64,000 nt of DNA from Isoptericola croceus (GCF_029382255.1 NZ_JARLLG010000007.1:62001-126000); one strand, 5' to 3'; shown: positions 51,007 through 60,927, counted from the first letter of the stretch. Numbers and translations are program-made. Notes: a model not told the origin generated them from the letters alone.

Positions 51007-52865
51007 GCGCACCGCTTCCCGAGCCCGAGTCCGTCGATCTCTTCGAAGCCGTCTTGGAGCCTGCCTACGAGCCGGCCAAGCCGCTGCCGCAGTCGCCCTC
51101 CGTCGCGGCCGCCTCCCACCTCAGCCCGGCATACCCGCGCCGCGCCCCGTGGGGCACGGCGTCCAACCTGCGTGCCTGGCAGGCGGAAGCGCTCGAGCTC
51201 TACCACGAGCGCTCGCCACGGGACTTCCTGGCGGTCGCGACACCGGGTGCCGGCAAGACGACGTTCGCGCTGCGGGTCGCCACCGAGCTGCTGGACGCCG
51301 GCATCGTGCGTCGCGTGACGGTCGTCGCACCCACCGAGCACCTCAAGCACCAGTGGGCCGACGCCGCCGCGCGCGTCGGCATCCGCATCGACCCGTCGTT
51401 CAAGAACTCCCAGGGCAAGCACGGCGCCCACTACGACGGCGTGGCCCTCACCTATGCCCAGGTCGCGGCGAAGCCGACGCTCCACCGGGCGCGGACGCAG
51501 GCGGCCCGCACGCTCGTCATCCTCGACGAGGTGCACCACGGCGGCGACGCGCTGAGCTGGGGAGACGCCGTCCGGGACGCGTTCGAGGACGCCACCCGAC
51601 GTCTCGCGCTGACCGGGACCCCGTTCCGCAGCGACACGGCCTCGATCCCGTTCGTGACCTACGAGGCGGACCACGAGGGCATCCGGCGCTCGAAGGCCGA
51701 CTACACCTACGGCTACGGCGAGGCGCTGCGCGACCACGTGGTGCGTCCCGTGCTGTTCATGACGTACTCGGGCGAGATGCGCTGGCGCACCCGCGCGGGC
51801 GACGAGGTCAGCGCGCGCCTCGGCGAGGCCATGACCAAGGACATGCACGCCCAGGCGTGGCGGACGGCGCTGGACCCGAACGGCGAGTGGATCCCGTCCG
51901 TGCTCGCCGCGGCGGACAAGCGCCTGACCGAGGTCCGCCGCTCCGTGCCCGACGCGGGCGGGCTGGTCATCGCCTCCGACCAGACCGACGCCCGCGCCTA
52001 CGCCGGGCACCTCGCCCGCATCACGGGCACCAGCCCGACGGTCGTGCTGTCCGACGACGACGGCGCGAGCGCCCGCATCGACGAGTTCTCCGCGGGCACG
52101 CAGCGCTGGATGGTGGCCGTGCGCATGGTGTCCGAGGGCGTGGACGTGCCGCGGCTCGCCGTCGGCGTCTACGCGACCAGCACCTCCACGCCACTCTTCT
52201 TCGCCCAGGCCGTGGGGCGGTTCGTCCGCGCCCGCAAGCGGGGCGAGACGGCGTCCATCTTCGTGCCCAGCGTGCCGCTGCTGCTCGAGCTCGCCAACGG
52301 CATGGAGATCGAGCGGGACCACGCTCTCGACCGGCCGCAGACGGCCGAGGAGCAGGGGATCGAGTACGACCCGGAGGCGGCGCTGCTGGCAGCGGCCAAC
52401 CGCGAGGAGAAGGCGTCGGGGGAGCTGATCGGTTCCTTCGAGGCGCTCGAGGCCCAGGCCTCGTTCGACCGCGTGCTGTTCGACGGCGGCGAGTTCGGCA
52501 CCGGCGGCGAGGTCGGTTCTGCGGCAGAGCAGGACTTCCTGGGCATCCCAGGACTTCTCGACGCCGACCAGGTCACCACGCTGCTGCGTCAGCACCAGGC
52601 CGCCCAGGCGAACGGACGGTCGGGGGCCACGGCGTCCGAGGCGGCGTTGGAGCAGTCGGAGCAGGAGCACCGCCGGGCGGCCGCGCTGCGCAAGGAGCTG
52701 TCCAAGCTCGTCTCGGCCTGGGCGCGCAAGTCGAGCCGTCCGCACGGGTCCGTGCACACCGAGCTACGGCGTCGTTGCGGTGGTCCCGAGGTGCCGCTGG
52801 CGACGGCCGACCAGCTCGCCGAGCGGGTGGAGATGGTGCGCGGCTGGTTCGTCGGCAAGAAGTAG
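51003..52865 (+). CDS. DEAD/DEAH-type superfamily 2 helicase
   Basis: 620 aa from the GTG at 51003 (GTGA overlap with DUF3039). Motifs: NLRAWQAEALELYHERSPRD (Q-like), Walker A VATPGAGKTTFALR, DEVHHGGD (motif II), LALTGTPFRSD (III), MVSEGVDVPRLAVGVYATST (V) and AQAVGRFVRARKRGE (VI). The order and the N-terminal extension are typical of actinobacterial helicases linked to DUF3039. Nucleic-acid target unknown. Confidence 0.9.
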   Translation: MSAPLPEPESVDLFEAVLEPAYEPAKPLPQSPSVAAASHLSPAYPRRAPWGTASNLRAWQAEALELYHERSPRDFLAVATPGAGKTTFALRVATELLDAGIVRRVTVVAPTEHLKHQWADAAARVGIRIDPSFKNSQGKHGAHYDGVALTYAQVAAKPTLHRARTQAARTLVILDEVHHGGDALSWGDAVRDAFEDATRRLALTGTPFRSDTASIPFVTYEADHEGIRRSKADYTYGYGEALRDHVVRPVLFMTYSGEMRWRTRAGDEVSARLGEAMTKDMHAQAWRTALDPNGEWIPSVLAAADKRLTEVRRSVPDAGGLVIASDQTDARAYAGHLARITGTSPTVVLSDDDGASARIDEFSAGTQRWMVAVRMVSEGVDVPRLAVGVYATSTSTPLFFAQAVGRFVRARKRGETASIFVPSVPLLLELANGMEIERDHALDRPQTAEEQGIEYDPEAALLAAANREEKASGELIGSFEALEAQASFDRVLFDGGEFGTGGEVGSAAEQDFLGIPGLLDADQVTTLLRQHQAAQANGRSGATASEAALEQSEQEHRRAAALRKELSKLVSAWARKSSRPHGSVHTELRRRCGGPEVPLATADQLAERVEMVRGWFVGKK

Positions 52866-52888
52866 GTCGTCCGAGCTGCTACCTGTCG

Positions 52889-53443
52889 TCAGACGAGGAC
52901 GGCCATCGTCAGAGGCTCCTCCTGGCCCTCCCAGGTCGCGACCAGCGCGGGAACCCCCGGCTCGGGCGTGTGCGGAAGCCGGACCGTCCGGACGGTTGCG
53001 TGGTCGGAGCCCGGACCCGGTATCGCCCGAGCCCGGATCAGGGGTGTGCGCGCTGCGACCGTCCCGTCCAGGCGGTGCACCGTCTCGGCGGCTTGGGCAG
53101 GCCCGATGAGGATCGCCTTGCGTACGGCCGCCCTGTACACGGGGTCGGCGTCGGCGTCGTAGAACCAGCGGCTACCGAGGACGGAGTGCTCCGCGGTGCC
53201 CATCAGGGCGTGGGCGAGCTCGGGCGCCTCGGCGCCACGGTAGGTGCACGGGACGTGGACGACGGTGCCGTCGGCGGTGTGCAGGAGAAGGAGCTCGACA
53301 CCGACCTTCCCGGCGGGGTCGTCGAGCCGGATGCCCCCGACGACCCGGAGGTCCCCACCGGGGTACCACGGCTGGTCAGGCAGCCAGCCTGCGAGGATCT
53401 CCTGCTTGCTCGGGACGATGGTCGCCTGGTGGAGGATCGCCAT
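52889..53443 (-). CDS. Maltokinase N-terminal cap-like protein
   Basis: 184 aa. The start MAILHQATIVPSKQEILAGW leading to LPDQPWYPG resembles the N-terminal cap domain of actinobacterial maltokinase (Mak), followed by VELLLLHTADGTVVHVPCTY and LGSRWFYDADADPVYRAAV. The kinase domain is absent, so it is a stand-alone cap of unknown role, possibly sugar binding or regulatory. It is convergent with the helicase gene. Confidence 0.6.
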   Translation of the reverse strand: MAILHQATIVPSKQEILAGWLPDQPWYPGGDLRVVGGIRLDDPAGKVGVELLLLHTADGTVVHVPCTYRGAEAPELAHALMGTAEHSVLGSRWFYDADADPVYRAAVRKAILIGPAQAAETVHRLDGTVAARTPLIRARAIPGPGSDHATVRTVRLPHTPEPGVPALVATWEGQEEPLTMAVLV

Positions 53444-53655
53444 GGCCAGCCACCCTACGCCCCCGCCCGGCGAACGTGGCCAGGGTCTTGCTCATGGCCC
53501 ACCGTCCGAGAGCTGGTGTCTCAGGTCGGGCGTCAATCGATTCGACTCGCTCCGCCCGGAGCGAGCGCGAGGCACGATGTGAGCGACTACCAGGGACGTG
53601 ACCCCGGCTCCGACGGCGCGGACTACGGACTGCTCCCGTCTGCCGGACTGATCCT
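53444..53655. other. Intergenic stretch between two minus-strand genes
   Basis: About 210 bases, probably holding the promoter of the cap-like gene. No convincing ORF, operator or hairpin was recognised. Confidence 0.3.
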
Positions 53656-55089
53656 TCACAGCCCCCAGGTGACCGTCGGGATCGCCGGGTCGCCGTGGGA
53701 CAACCGCCGGGCGCCGCGCGGCAGCTCGGCGCGAGACGTCCGGTGCTGGGTGGCCGCGTTGTCCACCCCGTAGGCGCCGACCCAGCGTGAGTCCACCGCG
53801 CCGTCGGTCACGAGCGGCACGTGCAGCCGCCGCAGACGACCACCGTCGTCGCTGGTCTCGCTGCCGTCCGGCTCCCAGGCGACGACCGCCTCGTCGGGAC
53901 CGGTGACGAGAACCTCCTCCAGGGCTCGGCCGTCGGCACCCAGCCGGCGTGCCGCGGCCTTGCGCCCGCCGCGGCTCGACTTGCGCGTCGAGACCTTCTC
54001 GACGGGCTGCATCCGCCCCGTGGAGTCGGTCCGCGCCACCAGCTTGTAGACCATGCCGCAGGTGGGGGCGCCGGAGCCGGTGACCAGCGACGTGCCGACG
54101 CCGTACATGTCCACCGGGACGGCGGCGAGCGCCGCGATCGCGTGCTCGTCCAGGTCGGAGGTGACGACGATCCTGGTGTCCGTCGCGCCCAGGGCGTCGA
54201 GCTGTTCGCGCACCTCGACCGCGAGCGCCCCCAGGTCGCCGGAGTCCAGGCGCACGGCGCCGAGTCCGGTGCCCGCGGCCTCGACGGCACGCTCGACGCC
54301 GTGCGGCACGTCGTAGGTGTCGACCAGCAGCGTGGTGCCGGGGCCCAGCGCGTCCACCTGGGACGCGAAGGCTGAGCTCTCGTCGTCGTGCAGCAGGGTG
54401 AAGGCGTGCGCCGAGGTGCCGATGGTGTCCAGCCCGTAGCGGAAGCCGGCCTCGAGGTTGCTCGTGCCGGCGAACCCGGCGACGACGGCGGCGCGCGCGG
54501 CCGCGACACCCGCCTGCTCGTGGGTGCGGCGCGACCCCATCTCCAGCACGGGCCGGCCGACGGCGGCGCTCGTCATGCGGGACGCGGCCGAGGCGATCGC
54601 GGAGTCGTGGTTGAGGATCGCCAGGACCAGGGTCTCCAGGAGCACGGCCTCGGCAAAGGTGCCCTCGACCTGCATCACCGGTGAGCCGGGGAAGAACGTC
54701 TCACCCTCGGCGTAGCCGGTGATGGTGCCGGTGAAGCGGTACCCGCGCAGGAAGTCGAGGGTGCGGTCGTCGACGACGCCGGTGCGCTCGAGGAAGGCGA
54801 GCTCGGCGTCGCCGAACCGGAAGGCCGGCAGCGCCTCCAGCACCCGGCCCGTCCCCGCGAGGACCCCGTAGCGCCGGCCCGGGGGGAGCCGGCGCGTGAA
54901 CACCTCGAAGACGCAGTGGCGGTGCGCGGTGCCGTCGGCGAGCGCGGCCTGCAGCATCGTCAGCTCGTACCGGTCGGTCAGGAGCGCGAGCGAGGGCCGC
55001 AGCGTCGGCAGGGGAGCGGCCGGGAGGGAGTGCGGGGAGGCGAGCGACTCGGGCGACGAGGCGCCGTTGCCCCGGTACGCGTGGTTCAT
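53656..55089 (-). CDS. pncB: Nicotinate phosphoribosyltransferase
   Basis: 477 aa. Landmarks: LALLTDRYELTMLQAALADG, the conserved EMGSRRTHEQAGVAAARAAV, FAGTSNLEAG, VRLDSGDLGAL and IVVTSDLDEHAIAAL, matching the actinobacterial NAPRTase group. It converts nicotinate and PRPP to nicotinate mononucleotide for NAD salvage. The N-terminal 30 residues are variable, so the start (ATG 55089) is moderately certain; PTLRPSLALLTDRYEL is where conservation begins. Divergent from clpS. Confidence 0.92.
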   Translation of the reverse strand: MNHAYRGNGASSPESLASPHSLPAAPLPTLRPSLALLTDRYELTMLQAALADGTAHRHCVFEVFTRRLPPGRRYGVLAGTGRVLEALPAFRFGDAELAFLERTGVVDDRTLDFLRGYRFTGTITGYAEGETFFPGSPVMQVEGTFAEAVLLETLVLAILNHDSAIASAASRMTSAAVGRPVLEMGSRRTHEQAGVAAARAAVVAGFAGTSNLEAGFRYGLDTIGTSAHAFTLLHDDESSAFASQVDALGPGTTLLVDTYDVPHGVERAVEAAGTGLGAVRLDSGDLGALAVEVREQLDALGATDTRIVVTSDLDEHAIAALAAVPVDMYGVGTSLVTGSGAPTCGMVYKLVARTDSTGRMQPVEKVSTRKSSRGGRKAAARRLGADGRALEEVLVTGPDEAVVAWEPDGSETSDDGGRLRRLHVPLVTDGAVDSRWVGAYGVDNAATQHRTSRAELPRGARRLSHGDPAIPTVTWGL

Positions 55090-55145
55090 GTGCCTACCGT
55101 AGGGCTCGGTGGGCCCGGGAGCAGCATCTGGGTCGCGGGTCCCCC

Positions 55146-55151
55146 TAGTCT
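55146..55151 (+). promoter_or_regulatory. -10 box of clpS (leaderless)
   Basis: TAGTCT ends 6 nt before the GTG at 55158. Confidence 0.45.
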
Positions 55152-55157
55152 GGTGAC

Positions 55158-55475
55158 GTGGTGATGACGAGCTCTGCGACGCAGGAGGACACCCGTACCG
55201 AGGAGGTGTCCCGGCTCGCCGACCCCTGGGTGACGATCGTGTGGAACGACCCGGTCAACCTCATGAGCTATGTCGCCTACGTCTTCGAGAGCTACTTCGG
55301 CTACCCCGAGGCGAAGGCGAAGAAGCTCATGCTGCAGGTGCACCACGAGGGCCGGGCGGTCGTGTCGACCGGCCCCCGCGAGCGGATGGAGGTCGACGTG
55401 CAGGCGATGCACGGTTTCGGGCTGTGGGCCACGCTGCAGCAGTCCGGCGCGCCGGGAGCGGGAGTGCAGGCATGA
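55158..55475 (+). CDS. clpS: ATP-dependent Clp protease adaptor ClpS
   Basis: 105 aa; the GTG at 55158 follows a TAGTCT -10 box, with GTG 55161 and ATG 55164 as alternatives. The N-degron pocket region is typical: [20 protein letters not shown], then [26 protein letters not shown]. It passes proteins with N-end degrons to ClpAP or ClpCP. Coupled to DUF2017 by ATGA overlap, a standard actinobacterial pair. Confidence 0.95.
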   Translation: MVMTSSATQEDTRTEEVSRLADPWVTIVWNDPVNLMSYVAYVFESYFGYPEAKAKKLMLQVHHEGRAVVSTGPRERMEVDVQAMHGFGLWATLQQSGAPGAGVQA

Positions 55476-56146
55476 GCCCGTTCCGTGCGACGCCCGCCGG
55501 GTACGTCGCCCGCTGGGAGCCCGTGGAGCGCGAGGTGCTGGCTCGGGTCGCCCGCGACGTCGCGGGACTGCTGCGCAGCGACGCCGGGCTGCCGGACGAC
55601 GTGACGGACACCGGGTTGGCGTTCACCGGCGTGGCCCGCGTCCCACGAGACCCGGCGGTGCAGCGGCTGCTGCCCGACGCCCACCGCGACGACGCCGACG
55701 TCGCCGCCGAGTTCCGGCACCTGACGCAGACCGATCTCGCGGCGAGCAAGGTCGCGCGGTTGCTGGCCTTCGCGGAGACGGTCGACGGTACGGGGGACGG
55801 GGCCGACGGCGGCCCGGACGACGCTTTCTCCGGCGGTCAGGTGCTGGTCGCCCGCGAGGCAGCCCAGGACTTCGCCGGAGCGCTCACGGACGTGCGCCTC
55901 GTGCTCGGCGAGCGGCTCGGGCTGGACGACGACGCCGACGTCGAGCACCTGCACCACGAGGTGCTGACCGGCCTGGGCATCGTGGACGAGGCGGACGGCG
56001 CGGACCCGGACGAGACGGATGGCGCCGGGCTGGACGCCGAGCAGCGGTCCTACTGGGGTGGGGTGTTCGTCGCGGCCGGGTTCGCGCAGGAGTCCCTCAT
56101 GGACGAGATGCTGGCCGAGCTGCGTGCTCGCGGTGCCCGCGACTGA
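55472..56146 (+). CDS. DUF2017 protein
   Basis: 224 aa from the ATG at 55472 overlapping the clpS stop. Motifs: [32 protein letters not shown] and [14 protein letters not shown] near the C-terminus, as in the DUF2017 family. The conserved clpS-DUF2017-murI order suggests a role linked to proteolysis or cell-envelope control, but no activity is known. Confidence 0.88.
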   Translation: MSPFRATPAGYVARWEPVEREVLARVARDVAGLLRSDAGLPDDVTDTGLAFTGVARVPRDPAVQRLLPDAHRDDADVAAEFRHLTQTDLAASKVARLLAFAETVDGTGDGADGGPDDAFSGGQVLVAREAAQDFAGALTDVRLVLGERLGLDDDADVEHLHHEVLTGLGIVDEADGADPDETDGAGLDAEQRSYWGGVFVAAGFAQESLMDEMLAELRARGARD

Positions 56147-56233
56147 GCCCGGCAGGACCCGGTCGCCCGTGCCCTGTGGCCCCCGCCACGCGTGTCGCCG
56201 ATCACGAACCCTGTGATCAGGGCCTCGCGCCGA

Positions 56234-56239
56234 TAGGCT
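56234..56239 (+). promoter_or_regulatory. -10 box of murI (leaderless)
   Basis: TAGGCT ends 7 nt before the GTG at 56247. Confidence 0.5.
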
Positions 56240-56246
56240 GCCAGCC

Positions 56247-57050
56247 GTGAACGACGCCCCCATCGGGATCTTCGACAGCGGGGTGGGTGGTCTGACGGTC
56301 GCCCGCTCGGTGCTCGACCAGCTCCCGCACGAGCAGCTGCACTACATCGGCGACACGGCGAACGGTCCGTACGGACCCAAGCCGTTGGCAGCCGTGCGCG
56401 CGATGGCGCTCGCGGTGATGGACCGGCTCGTCGACGACGGTGTGAAGATGCTCGTCATCGCCTGCAACTCCGCCTCCGCGGTGGCACTGCGCGACGCCCG
56501 TGAGCGATACACCGTGCGCCGGGGCATCCCGGTCGTCGAGGTGATCCTCCCGGCCGCCCGCCGCGCCGTCGTCGCCTCGCGCTCGGGGCGCATCGGTGTC
56601 ATCGGCACGAAGGCGACCGTGGACTCGCTGGCCTACGACGACGCCTTTGCCGTCACCCCTGGGCTGGAGCTCACCAGCAAGGCGTGCCCGGAGTTCGTGC
56701 GCCTCGTGGAGGAGGGGACGACGTCCGGCCCGGAGGCGCTGTCCATCGCGAACGACTACCTCGCGCCGGTCAAGGCCGCGGGCGTCGACACCCTCGTGCT
56801 GGGCTGCACCCACTACCCGCTGCTGACGGGACCGATCTCCTACGTCATGGGCCAGGACGTCACCCTGGTCTCCTCGGCGGAGGAGACGGCGATGGACGTC
56901 TACCGCAAGCTCGTCGCGCACGACCTGGAGCGTCCGCTCGACGCGCCGCCGCCCGTGCACCGGTTCGCCACCACCGGGCACCCGGAGCAGTTCGAGCACC
57001 TGGCTCGCCGCTTCCTGGGGCCAGAGGTCAATCTCGTGGAGACCGCATGA
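56247..57050 (+). CDS. murI: Glutamate racemase
   Basis: 267 aa, probably leaderless GTG start. Both catalytic cysteines are in context: [20 protein letters not shown] at the start, [14 protein letters not shown] (first Cys) and [14 protein letters not shown] (second Cys and His). It supplies D-glutamate for peptidoglycan. The next gene starts inside its stop codon (ATGA). Confidence 0.95.
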   Translation: MNDAPIGIFDSGVGGLTVARSVLDQLPHEQLHYIGDTANGPYGPKPLAAVRAMALAVMDRLVDDGVKMLVIACNSASAVALRDARERYTVRRGIPVVEVILPAARRAVVASRSGRIGVIGTKATVDSLAYDDAFAVTPGLELTSKACPEFVRLVEEGTTSGPEALSIANDYLAPVKAAGVDTLVLGCTHYPLLTGPISYVMGQDVTLVSSAEETAMDVYRKLVAHDLERPLDAPPPVHRFATTGHPEQFEHLARRFLGPEVNLVETA

Positions 57051-57850
57051 GGCTCGTTCCCGTCGGCGTCACCGGCTCGCTGCCCGGCCCGGACTCACCC
57101 GCGTCCTGCTATCTCGTCCAGGCCCACGACGGCGAGCGGGAGTGGAGCCTGGTGCTCGACCTCGGGTCCGGGTCCCTCGGGGCGCTGCAGCGCTACGTCG
57201 ACCCGCTCGACGTCGACGCGCTCGGCCTGTCGCACCTGCACCCGGACCACTGCGCCGACCTGTCCGGGCTGTACGTCTACCTGCGCTACCACCCGGAGCG
57301 TGGCTCGCACCGCACGGGACAGCCGCGGCACCTGGCCGTCCACGGGCCGTCGACCACGCGTGAGCGGGCGGCGGCGATGTACGGGCTGGAGGGCGGCGAG
57401 AACATGGACTCCGAGTACGCGTTCCGCACGTGGCGGCCAGGGTCGCCGGTGCACGTCGGGCCGCTGACGATGGAGCCGTTCGTCGTCAACCACCCAGTGG
57501 AGGCCTACGGGGTGCGGGTGACCGGGCCGTCGTCGCAGCGTCCGGGCGAACGGGCCACTCTCGTGTTCTCCGGGGACACCGACTACTGCGACTCGCTGGT
57601 CGAGGGGTCGCGCGACGCCGACCTGCTGCTGTGCGAGGCGGCGTTCCTCGAGGGCCGCGACGACGGCGTCAGCGGGATCCACCTGACCGGACGGCGTGCC
57701 GGGAAGGTGGCCGCCGAGGCCGGTGCCCGGCGTCTGCTGCTGACCCACCTGACGGTCTGGACGGACTCCGCGGACACGCTGGCCGAGGCGCGCGGCGAGT
57801 ACGACGGGCCCTTGGACGTCGCTCGGGCCGGGGTCGTCTACGAGCTCTGA
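57047..57850 (+). CDS. Metallo-beta-lactamase-fold hydrolase (RNase Z-like)
   Basis: 267 aa from the ATG at 57047; longer frames read through murI. The metal-binding motif is [14 protein letters not shown], with [11 protein letters not shown] and ligands in LLTHLT near the end. Membership is the RNase Z/cyclic phosphodiesterase-like branch. It follows murI and precedes rph in many actinobacterial genomes (mycobacterial Rv1339 type), where a cyclic-nucleotide phosphodiesterase role has been described; that function is inferred here. Confidence 0.85.
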   Translation: MRLVPVGVTGSLPGPDSPASCYLVQAHDGEREWSLVLDLGSGSLGALQRYVDPLDVDALGLSHLHPDHCADLSGLYVYLRYHPERGSHRTGQPRHLAVHGPSTTRERAAAMYGLEGGENMDSEYAFRTWRPGSPVHVGPLTMEPFVVNHPVEAYGVRVTGPSSQRPGERATLVFSGDTDYCDSLVEGSRDADLLLCEAAFLEGRDDGVSGIHLTGRRAGKVAAEAGARRLLLTHLTVWTDSADTLAEARGEYDGPLDVARAGVVYEL

Positions 57851-57860
57851 CGAGGGTCGG

Positions 57861-57866
57861 TAGCCT
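57861..57866 (+). promoter_or_regulatory. -10 box of the DUF3054 gene (leaderless)
   Basis: TAGCCT ends 7 nt before the GTG at 57874. Confidence 0.4.
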
Positions 57867-57873
57867 CGTGGCC

Positions 57874-58239
57874 GTGAAACAGCTTCCTGTCTGGCCCGCC
57901 GTCGCCTGCGACCTGGTGTGCGTCGTCGTGTTCACCCTCGTGGGGACCGCCAACCACGCCTCGGGGGGCTCGGTGGCCCACGTGCTGGCGGTCGGGGCGC
58001 CCTTCGTCGTCGGCCTGGCAGTGGGCTGGCTGGCCAGCCGCGCCTGGCGGGCGCCGGCTCAGCCGTGGCCCACCGGGGTGGCGATCTGGTTCGCCACCGT
58101 GGTGCTCGGCCTCGCGCTGCGGCCGCTGTTCACCGGCGGGTTCGCGTGGTCGTTCGCGCTCGTGACGGCGGTGTTCCTCGCGGTGACGATGCTGGGCTGG
58201 CGGCTGCTCGCGACCCTCGCCCAGCGCCGCGCCGCCTGA
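57874..58239 (+). CDS. DUF3054 membrane protein
   Basis: 121 aa from the GTG at 57874 (GTG 57868 is in frame but overlaps the -10 spacing). Four hydrophobic helices: PAVACDLVCVVVFTLVGTAN, VAHVLAVGAPFVVGLAVGWL, WPTGVAIWFATVVLGLALRP and AWSFALVTAVFLAVTMLGWR. The motif RPLFTGG between the last two is typical of DUF3054. Function unknown. Confidence 0.85.
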   Translation: MKQLPVWPAVACDLVCVVVFTLVGTANHASGGSVAHVLAVGAPFVVGLAVGWLASRAWRAPAQPWPTGVAIWFATVVLGLALRPLFTGGFAWSFALVTAVFLAVTMLGWRLLATLAQRRAA

Positions 58240-58291
58240 GCCCTGGCCAGCGGTACGGTTCGGTCAGGACCGACACCGACCACTGCAGAGG

Positions 58292-58585
58292 ATGGCGACC
58301 ATGCCCGAGACAGAGACCCGTACCGGTCAGGACACCGACGGCACGGCGGTGGCACCGGCCCCGAGCGCGACCCCCGGTGTGGTGCTCTTCCTCGCGCCCA
58401 TCGTCGCCGCGTGCGCACTCGTCTCGCTGATGATGTGGCCGGCCCTCGGGGTGATCGGCGCGGTCGCCTGCGGTATCGCCGGACGCAAGCACCCGCTGAT
58501 CCTCGGCGGCGTGGTGGCGGTACTGTTCCTCGCGCTCGCACGAGCCGCCGTGATGGGATGGTTCTTCCTGCCCTCCATCGGCTGA
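58292..58585 (+). CDS. Small membrane protein
   Basis: 97 aa (ATG at 58301 is an alternative giving 94). A polar Thr/Ala-rich N-terminus of about 27 residues is followed by two to three hydrophobic segments (GVVLFLAPIVAACALVSLMM, PALGVIGAVACGIAG, LILGGVVAVLFLALARAAVM). It resembles DUF4190-type small membrane proteins but no firm match can be claimed. Confidence 0.6.
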   Translation: MATMPETETRTGQDTDGTAVAPAPSATPGVVLFLAPIVAACALVSLMMWPALGVIGAVACGIAGRKHPLILGGVVAVLFLALARAAVMGWFFLPSIG

Positions 58586-58593
58586 CGGGGGCG

Positions 58594-59262
58594 TCAGAGC
58601 ACGGCGGCGATCTGCGGAGCCAGGGCGCGCAGCGCCTTGCCGCGGTGGCTGATCGCGTTCTTCTCGGTCGGGCTCAGCTCGGCCGACGTGCGCGTGCCCG
58701 CCCGGCCGTCCGGGCCCGGCTCTTGCTCGGCCGGGACCAGGATCGGGTCATAGCCGAAGCCGTGGGTCCCACGGGGCTCACGCACGAGCGTCCCCGGCAT
58801 CTCCCCGAGGCACACCTCCTCGCGGCCGTCCGGGGTCACCAGGGCGGCCGCGCAGACGAACGCCGCACCGCGGTGCTCGTCCGGGACGTCGCCGAGCTGG
58901 GCGAGCAGCAGCCCCAGGTTCGCGACGTCGTCGCCGTGCCGCCCGGCCCAGCGGGCCGAGAAGATCCCCGGCGCCCCGCCGAGCACGTCGACGCTCAGCC
59001 CGGAGTCGTCCGCGACCGCGGGCAGCCCGGTCGCCGCGGCCAGCGCCCGGGCCTTGATCAGGGCGTTCTCGGCGAACGTCACGCCGTCCTCGACGGGCTC
59101 GGGCGCTCCGAGGTCACCGGCGCTGACGACCGCGTCGTCGGGCAGGGCGTCCAGACCGGGCTGCGTGCGCAGGACCGCCAGCAGCTCGACGAGCTTCTTG
59201 CGGTTGTGCGTGGCCAGGACGAGCCGGGCCGACGGCGGGACCGCGACAGTGCCGGTGACCAC
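58594..59262 (-). CDS. rdgB: RdgB/HAM1 non-canonical purine NTP pyrophosphatase
   Basis: 222 aa from the GTG at 59262, 2 nt after the rph stop with GAGGAG inside rph; longer frames overlap rph. Motifs: RLVLATHNRKKLVELLAVLR, TFAENALIKARALAAATGLP, VADDSGLSVDVLGGAPGIFS, HGFGYDPILVP and the SHRGKAL end. It hydrolyses ITP, dITP and XTP, keeping the nucleotide pool clean. Confidence 0.95.
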   Translation of the reverse strand: MVTGTVAVPPSARLVLATHNRKKLVELLAVLRTQPGLDALPDDAVVSAGDLGAPEPVEDGVTFAENALIKARALAAATGLPAVADDSGLSVDVLGGAPGIFSARWAGRHGDDVANLGLLLAQLGDVPDEHRGAAFVCAAALVTPDGREEVCLGEMPGTLVREPRGTHGFGYDPILVPAEQEPGPDGRAGTRTSAELSPTEKNAISHRGKALRALAPQIAAVL

Positions 59263-59264
59263 GT

Positions 59265-60002
59265 TCAGAGCTCCTCGGCGAGGGCAGCCTGCTGCAGCGC
59301 CGTCAGCTCGGCGGTGCCGGCGGTGGCCAGGTCCAGCAGGGCGTCCAGCTCGGCGCGCTGGAAGGGCACACCCTCGGCGGTGCCCTGGACCTCCACGAAC
59401 GACCCGGAGCCGGTGGTCACGACGTTCATGTCGGTCTCGGCGCGCACGTCCTCGACGTAGGGCAGGTCGAGCATCGGGACACCGTCGATGATGCCCACGC
59501 TGACGGCGGCGACGGAGTCGGTGAGCACCTGCTTGCCGCCGGTGATCGCCCCGTGCCGGGCGCCCCAGGCGACGGCGTCGACGAGAGCCACGTAGGCGCC
59601 GGTGATGGCTGCCGTGCGGGTGCCGCCGTCGGCCTGCAGGACGTCGCAGTCCAGCACGATGGTGTTCTCGCCGAGGGCGGTGACGTCCACGACGGCGCGC
59701 AGCGACCGGCCGATGAGCCGGGAGATCTCGTGCGTGCGCCCGCCGATCTTGCCCTTGACGGACTCGCGCTGGCTGCGGGAGTTGGTGGCGCGGGGGAGCA
59801 TCGCGTACTCGGCAGTGACCCAGCCCTCGCCGGAGCCCTTCTTCCAGCGCGGGACGCCCTCGGTGAAGGAGGCGGTGCACAGCACGCGGGTCTTGCCGAA
59901 CTCCACGAGCACGGAACCCTCGGCGTTCTCGCTCCACCCGCGGGTGAACGTCACGGGGCGGAGCTGGGAGGGCGTGCGGCCGTCAGAACGAGGGGAAGTC
60001 AT
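59265..60002 (-). CDS. rph: Ribonuclease PH
   Basis: 245 aa from the ATG at 60002, 7 nt after a TAGGGT -10 box on the minus strand, so probably leaderless. Motifs: [63 protein letters not shown] and [20 protein letters not shown]. It trims tRNA 3' ends phosphorolytically. Paired with rdgB as in most actinobacteria. Confidence 0.95.
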   Translation of the reverse strand: MTSPRSDGRTPSQLRPVTFTRGWSENAEGSVLVEFGKTRVLCTASFTEGVPRWKKGSGEGWVTAEYAMLPRATNSRSQRESVKGKIGGRTHEISRLIGRSLRAVVDVTALGENTIVLDCDVLQADGGTRTAAITGAYVALVDAVAWGARHGAITGGKQVLTDSVAAVSVGIIDGVPMLDLPYVEDVRAETDMNVVTTGSGSFVEVQGTAEGVPFQRAELDALLDLATAGTAELTALQQAALAEEL

Positions 60003-60005
60003 GCG

Positions 60006-60095
60006 CCACACCCTATCCGTGTCGCCGAACGTCTCGATTCGGCACGGTTTGAGGGGTCGAACCGTGTCGAATCGAGACGTTCGGCGAGGGTGTGG
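60006..60095. repeat. Long interrupted inverted repeat between rph and the response regulator
   Basis: Inner arms 60023-60049 and 60060-60086 (27 bp each) pair at 26 positions around a 10-nt loop. Outer arms CCACACCCT (60006-60014) and AGGGTGTGG (60087-60095) extend the stem beyond an 8-nt bulge on one side only. The left outer arm contains the rph -10 box. It may act as terminator of the response-regulator transcript, as a cruciform, or be a mobile palindromic element. Confidence 0.7.
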
Positions 60096-60102
60096 GTGGG
60101 GG

Positions 60103-60927
60103 CTACATGCCGAAGCGGCGGCGCAGCTCGCGCGCGTGCCGCCGCGAGACCTCCACGCGGGAGCGCTGCCGGTCGGCCATGACCACCACCAGGGACCCCT
60201 GGAAGTCCGGGACCAGCTCGCGCACGTGGTCGAGGTTGACCAGGTAGGAGCGGTGCGCGCGGAAGAAGTGCCCGCGCAGGCGTCGCTCCAGCTCGTTGAG
60301 GGACATGGTCACCAGCAGGCGTTCGTCGGCGAGCTTGAGGTAGGAGTACCCGCGCGCCGCGCTCGCGTACACGATCGAGGCGCCGTCCACCAGGACCGTG
60401 CGTCCGTCCTTCTGCACCGGGATGCGGACCAGCGGCTCGACGTCACCCCGCGGCGCCGGGTCTGCGGACCCAGCCGAACCCGCAGAGTCGGTGCCCACGG
60501 CGTCAGGGCTCCCGGTGGAGGCCAGCGGAGCGGAAGCGGTGCTCCCGGCCGCCGCGCCGTCGTCGGGGCCCAGAGCCCGGTCCAGCGCCCTGCGCAGCCG
60601 GTCCGCGTCGAAGGGCTTGAGGAGGTAGTCCGCCGCTGCGAGGTCGAAGGCATCGACCGCGTGGTCCGGGAAGGCGGTGGTGAAGATGACCTTCGGGGGG
60701 TTGGGCTGCTGGCGCAGCGCCGCGGCGACCTCCAGCCCGGACCCGCCGGGCATCCGCACGTCCAGCAGCACCAGGTCGTAGTCGAGCGAGCCCAGCAGGA
60801 GCAGGGCCTCCTCACCGTTGGTGGCCTCGCCCACGACCTGGACCTGCCCGACCTCCTCGAGCAGGTAGCGCAGCTCGGCCCGGGCAGGGGCCTCGTCGTC
60901 GACGATCAGGGCCTTGGGTCGCATCAT
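60103..60927 (-). CDS. LytTR-family response regulator
   Basis: 274 aa (ATG 60927 or 60924). The receiver domain has the acidic pocket D10/D11, phosphoacceptor Asp56 in [11 protein letters not shown] and the conserved Lys in YLLKPFD. A Ser/Ala/Gly-rich linker of about 45 residues leads to a LytTR DNA-binding domain: [46 protein letters not shown]. It is the partner of the sensor encoded just upstream. Confidence 0.9.
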   Translation of the reverse strand: MMRPKALIVDDEAPARAELRYLLEEVGQVQVVGEATNGEEALLLLGSLDYDLVLLDVRMPGGSGLEVAAALRQQPNPPKVIFTTAFPDHAVDAFDLAAADYLLKPFDADRLRRALDRALGPDDGAAAGSTASAPLASTGSPDAVGTDSAGSAGSADPAPRGDVEPLVRIPVQKDGRTVLVDGASIVYASAARGYSYLKLADERLLVTMSLNELERRLRGHFFRAHRSYLVNLDHVRELVPDFQGSLVVVMADRQRSRVEVSRRHARELRRRFGM

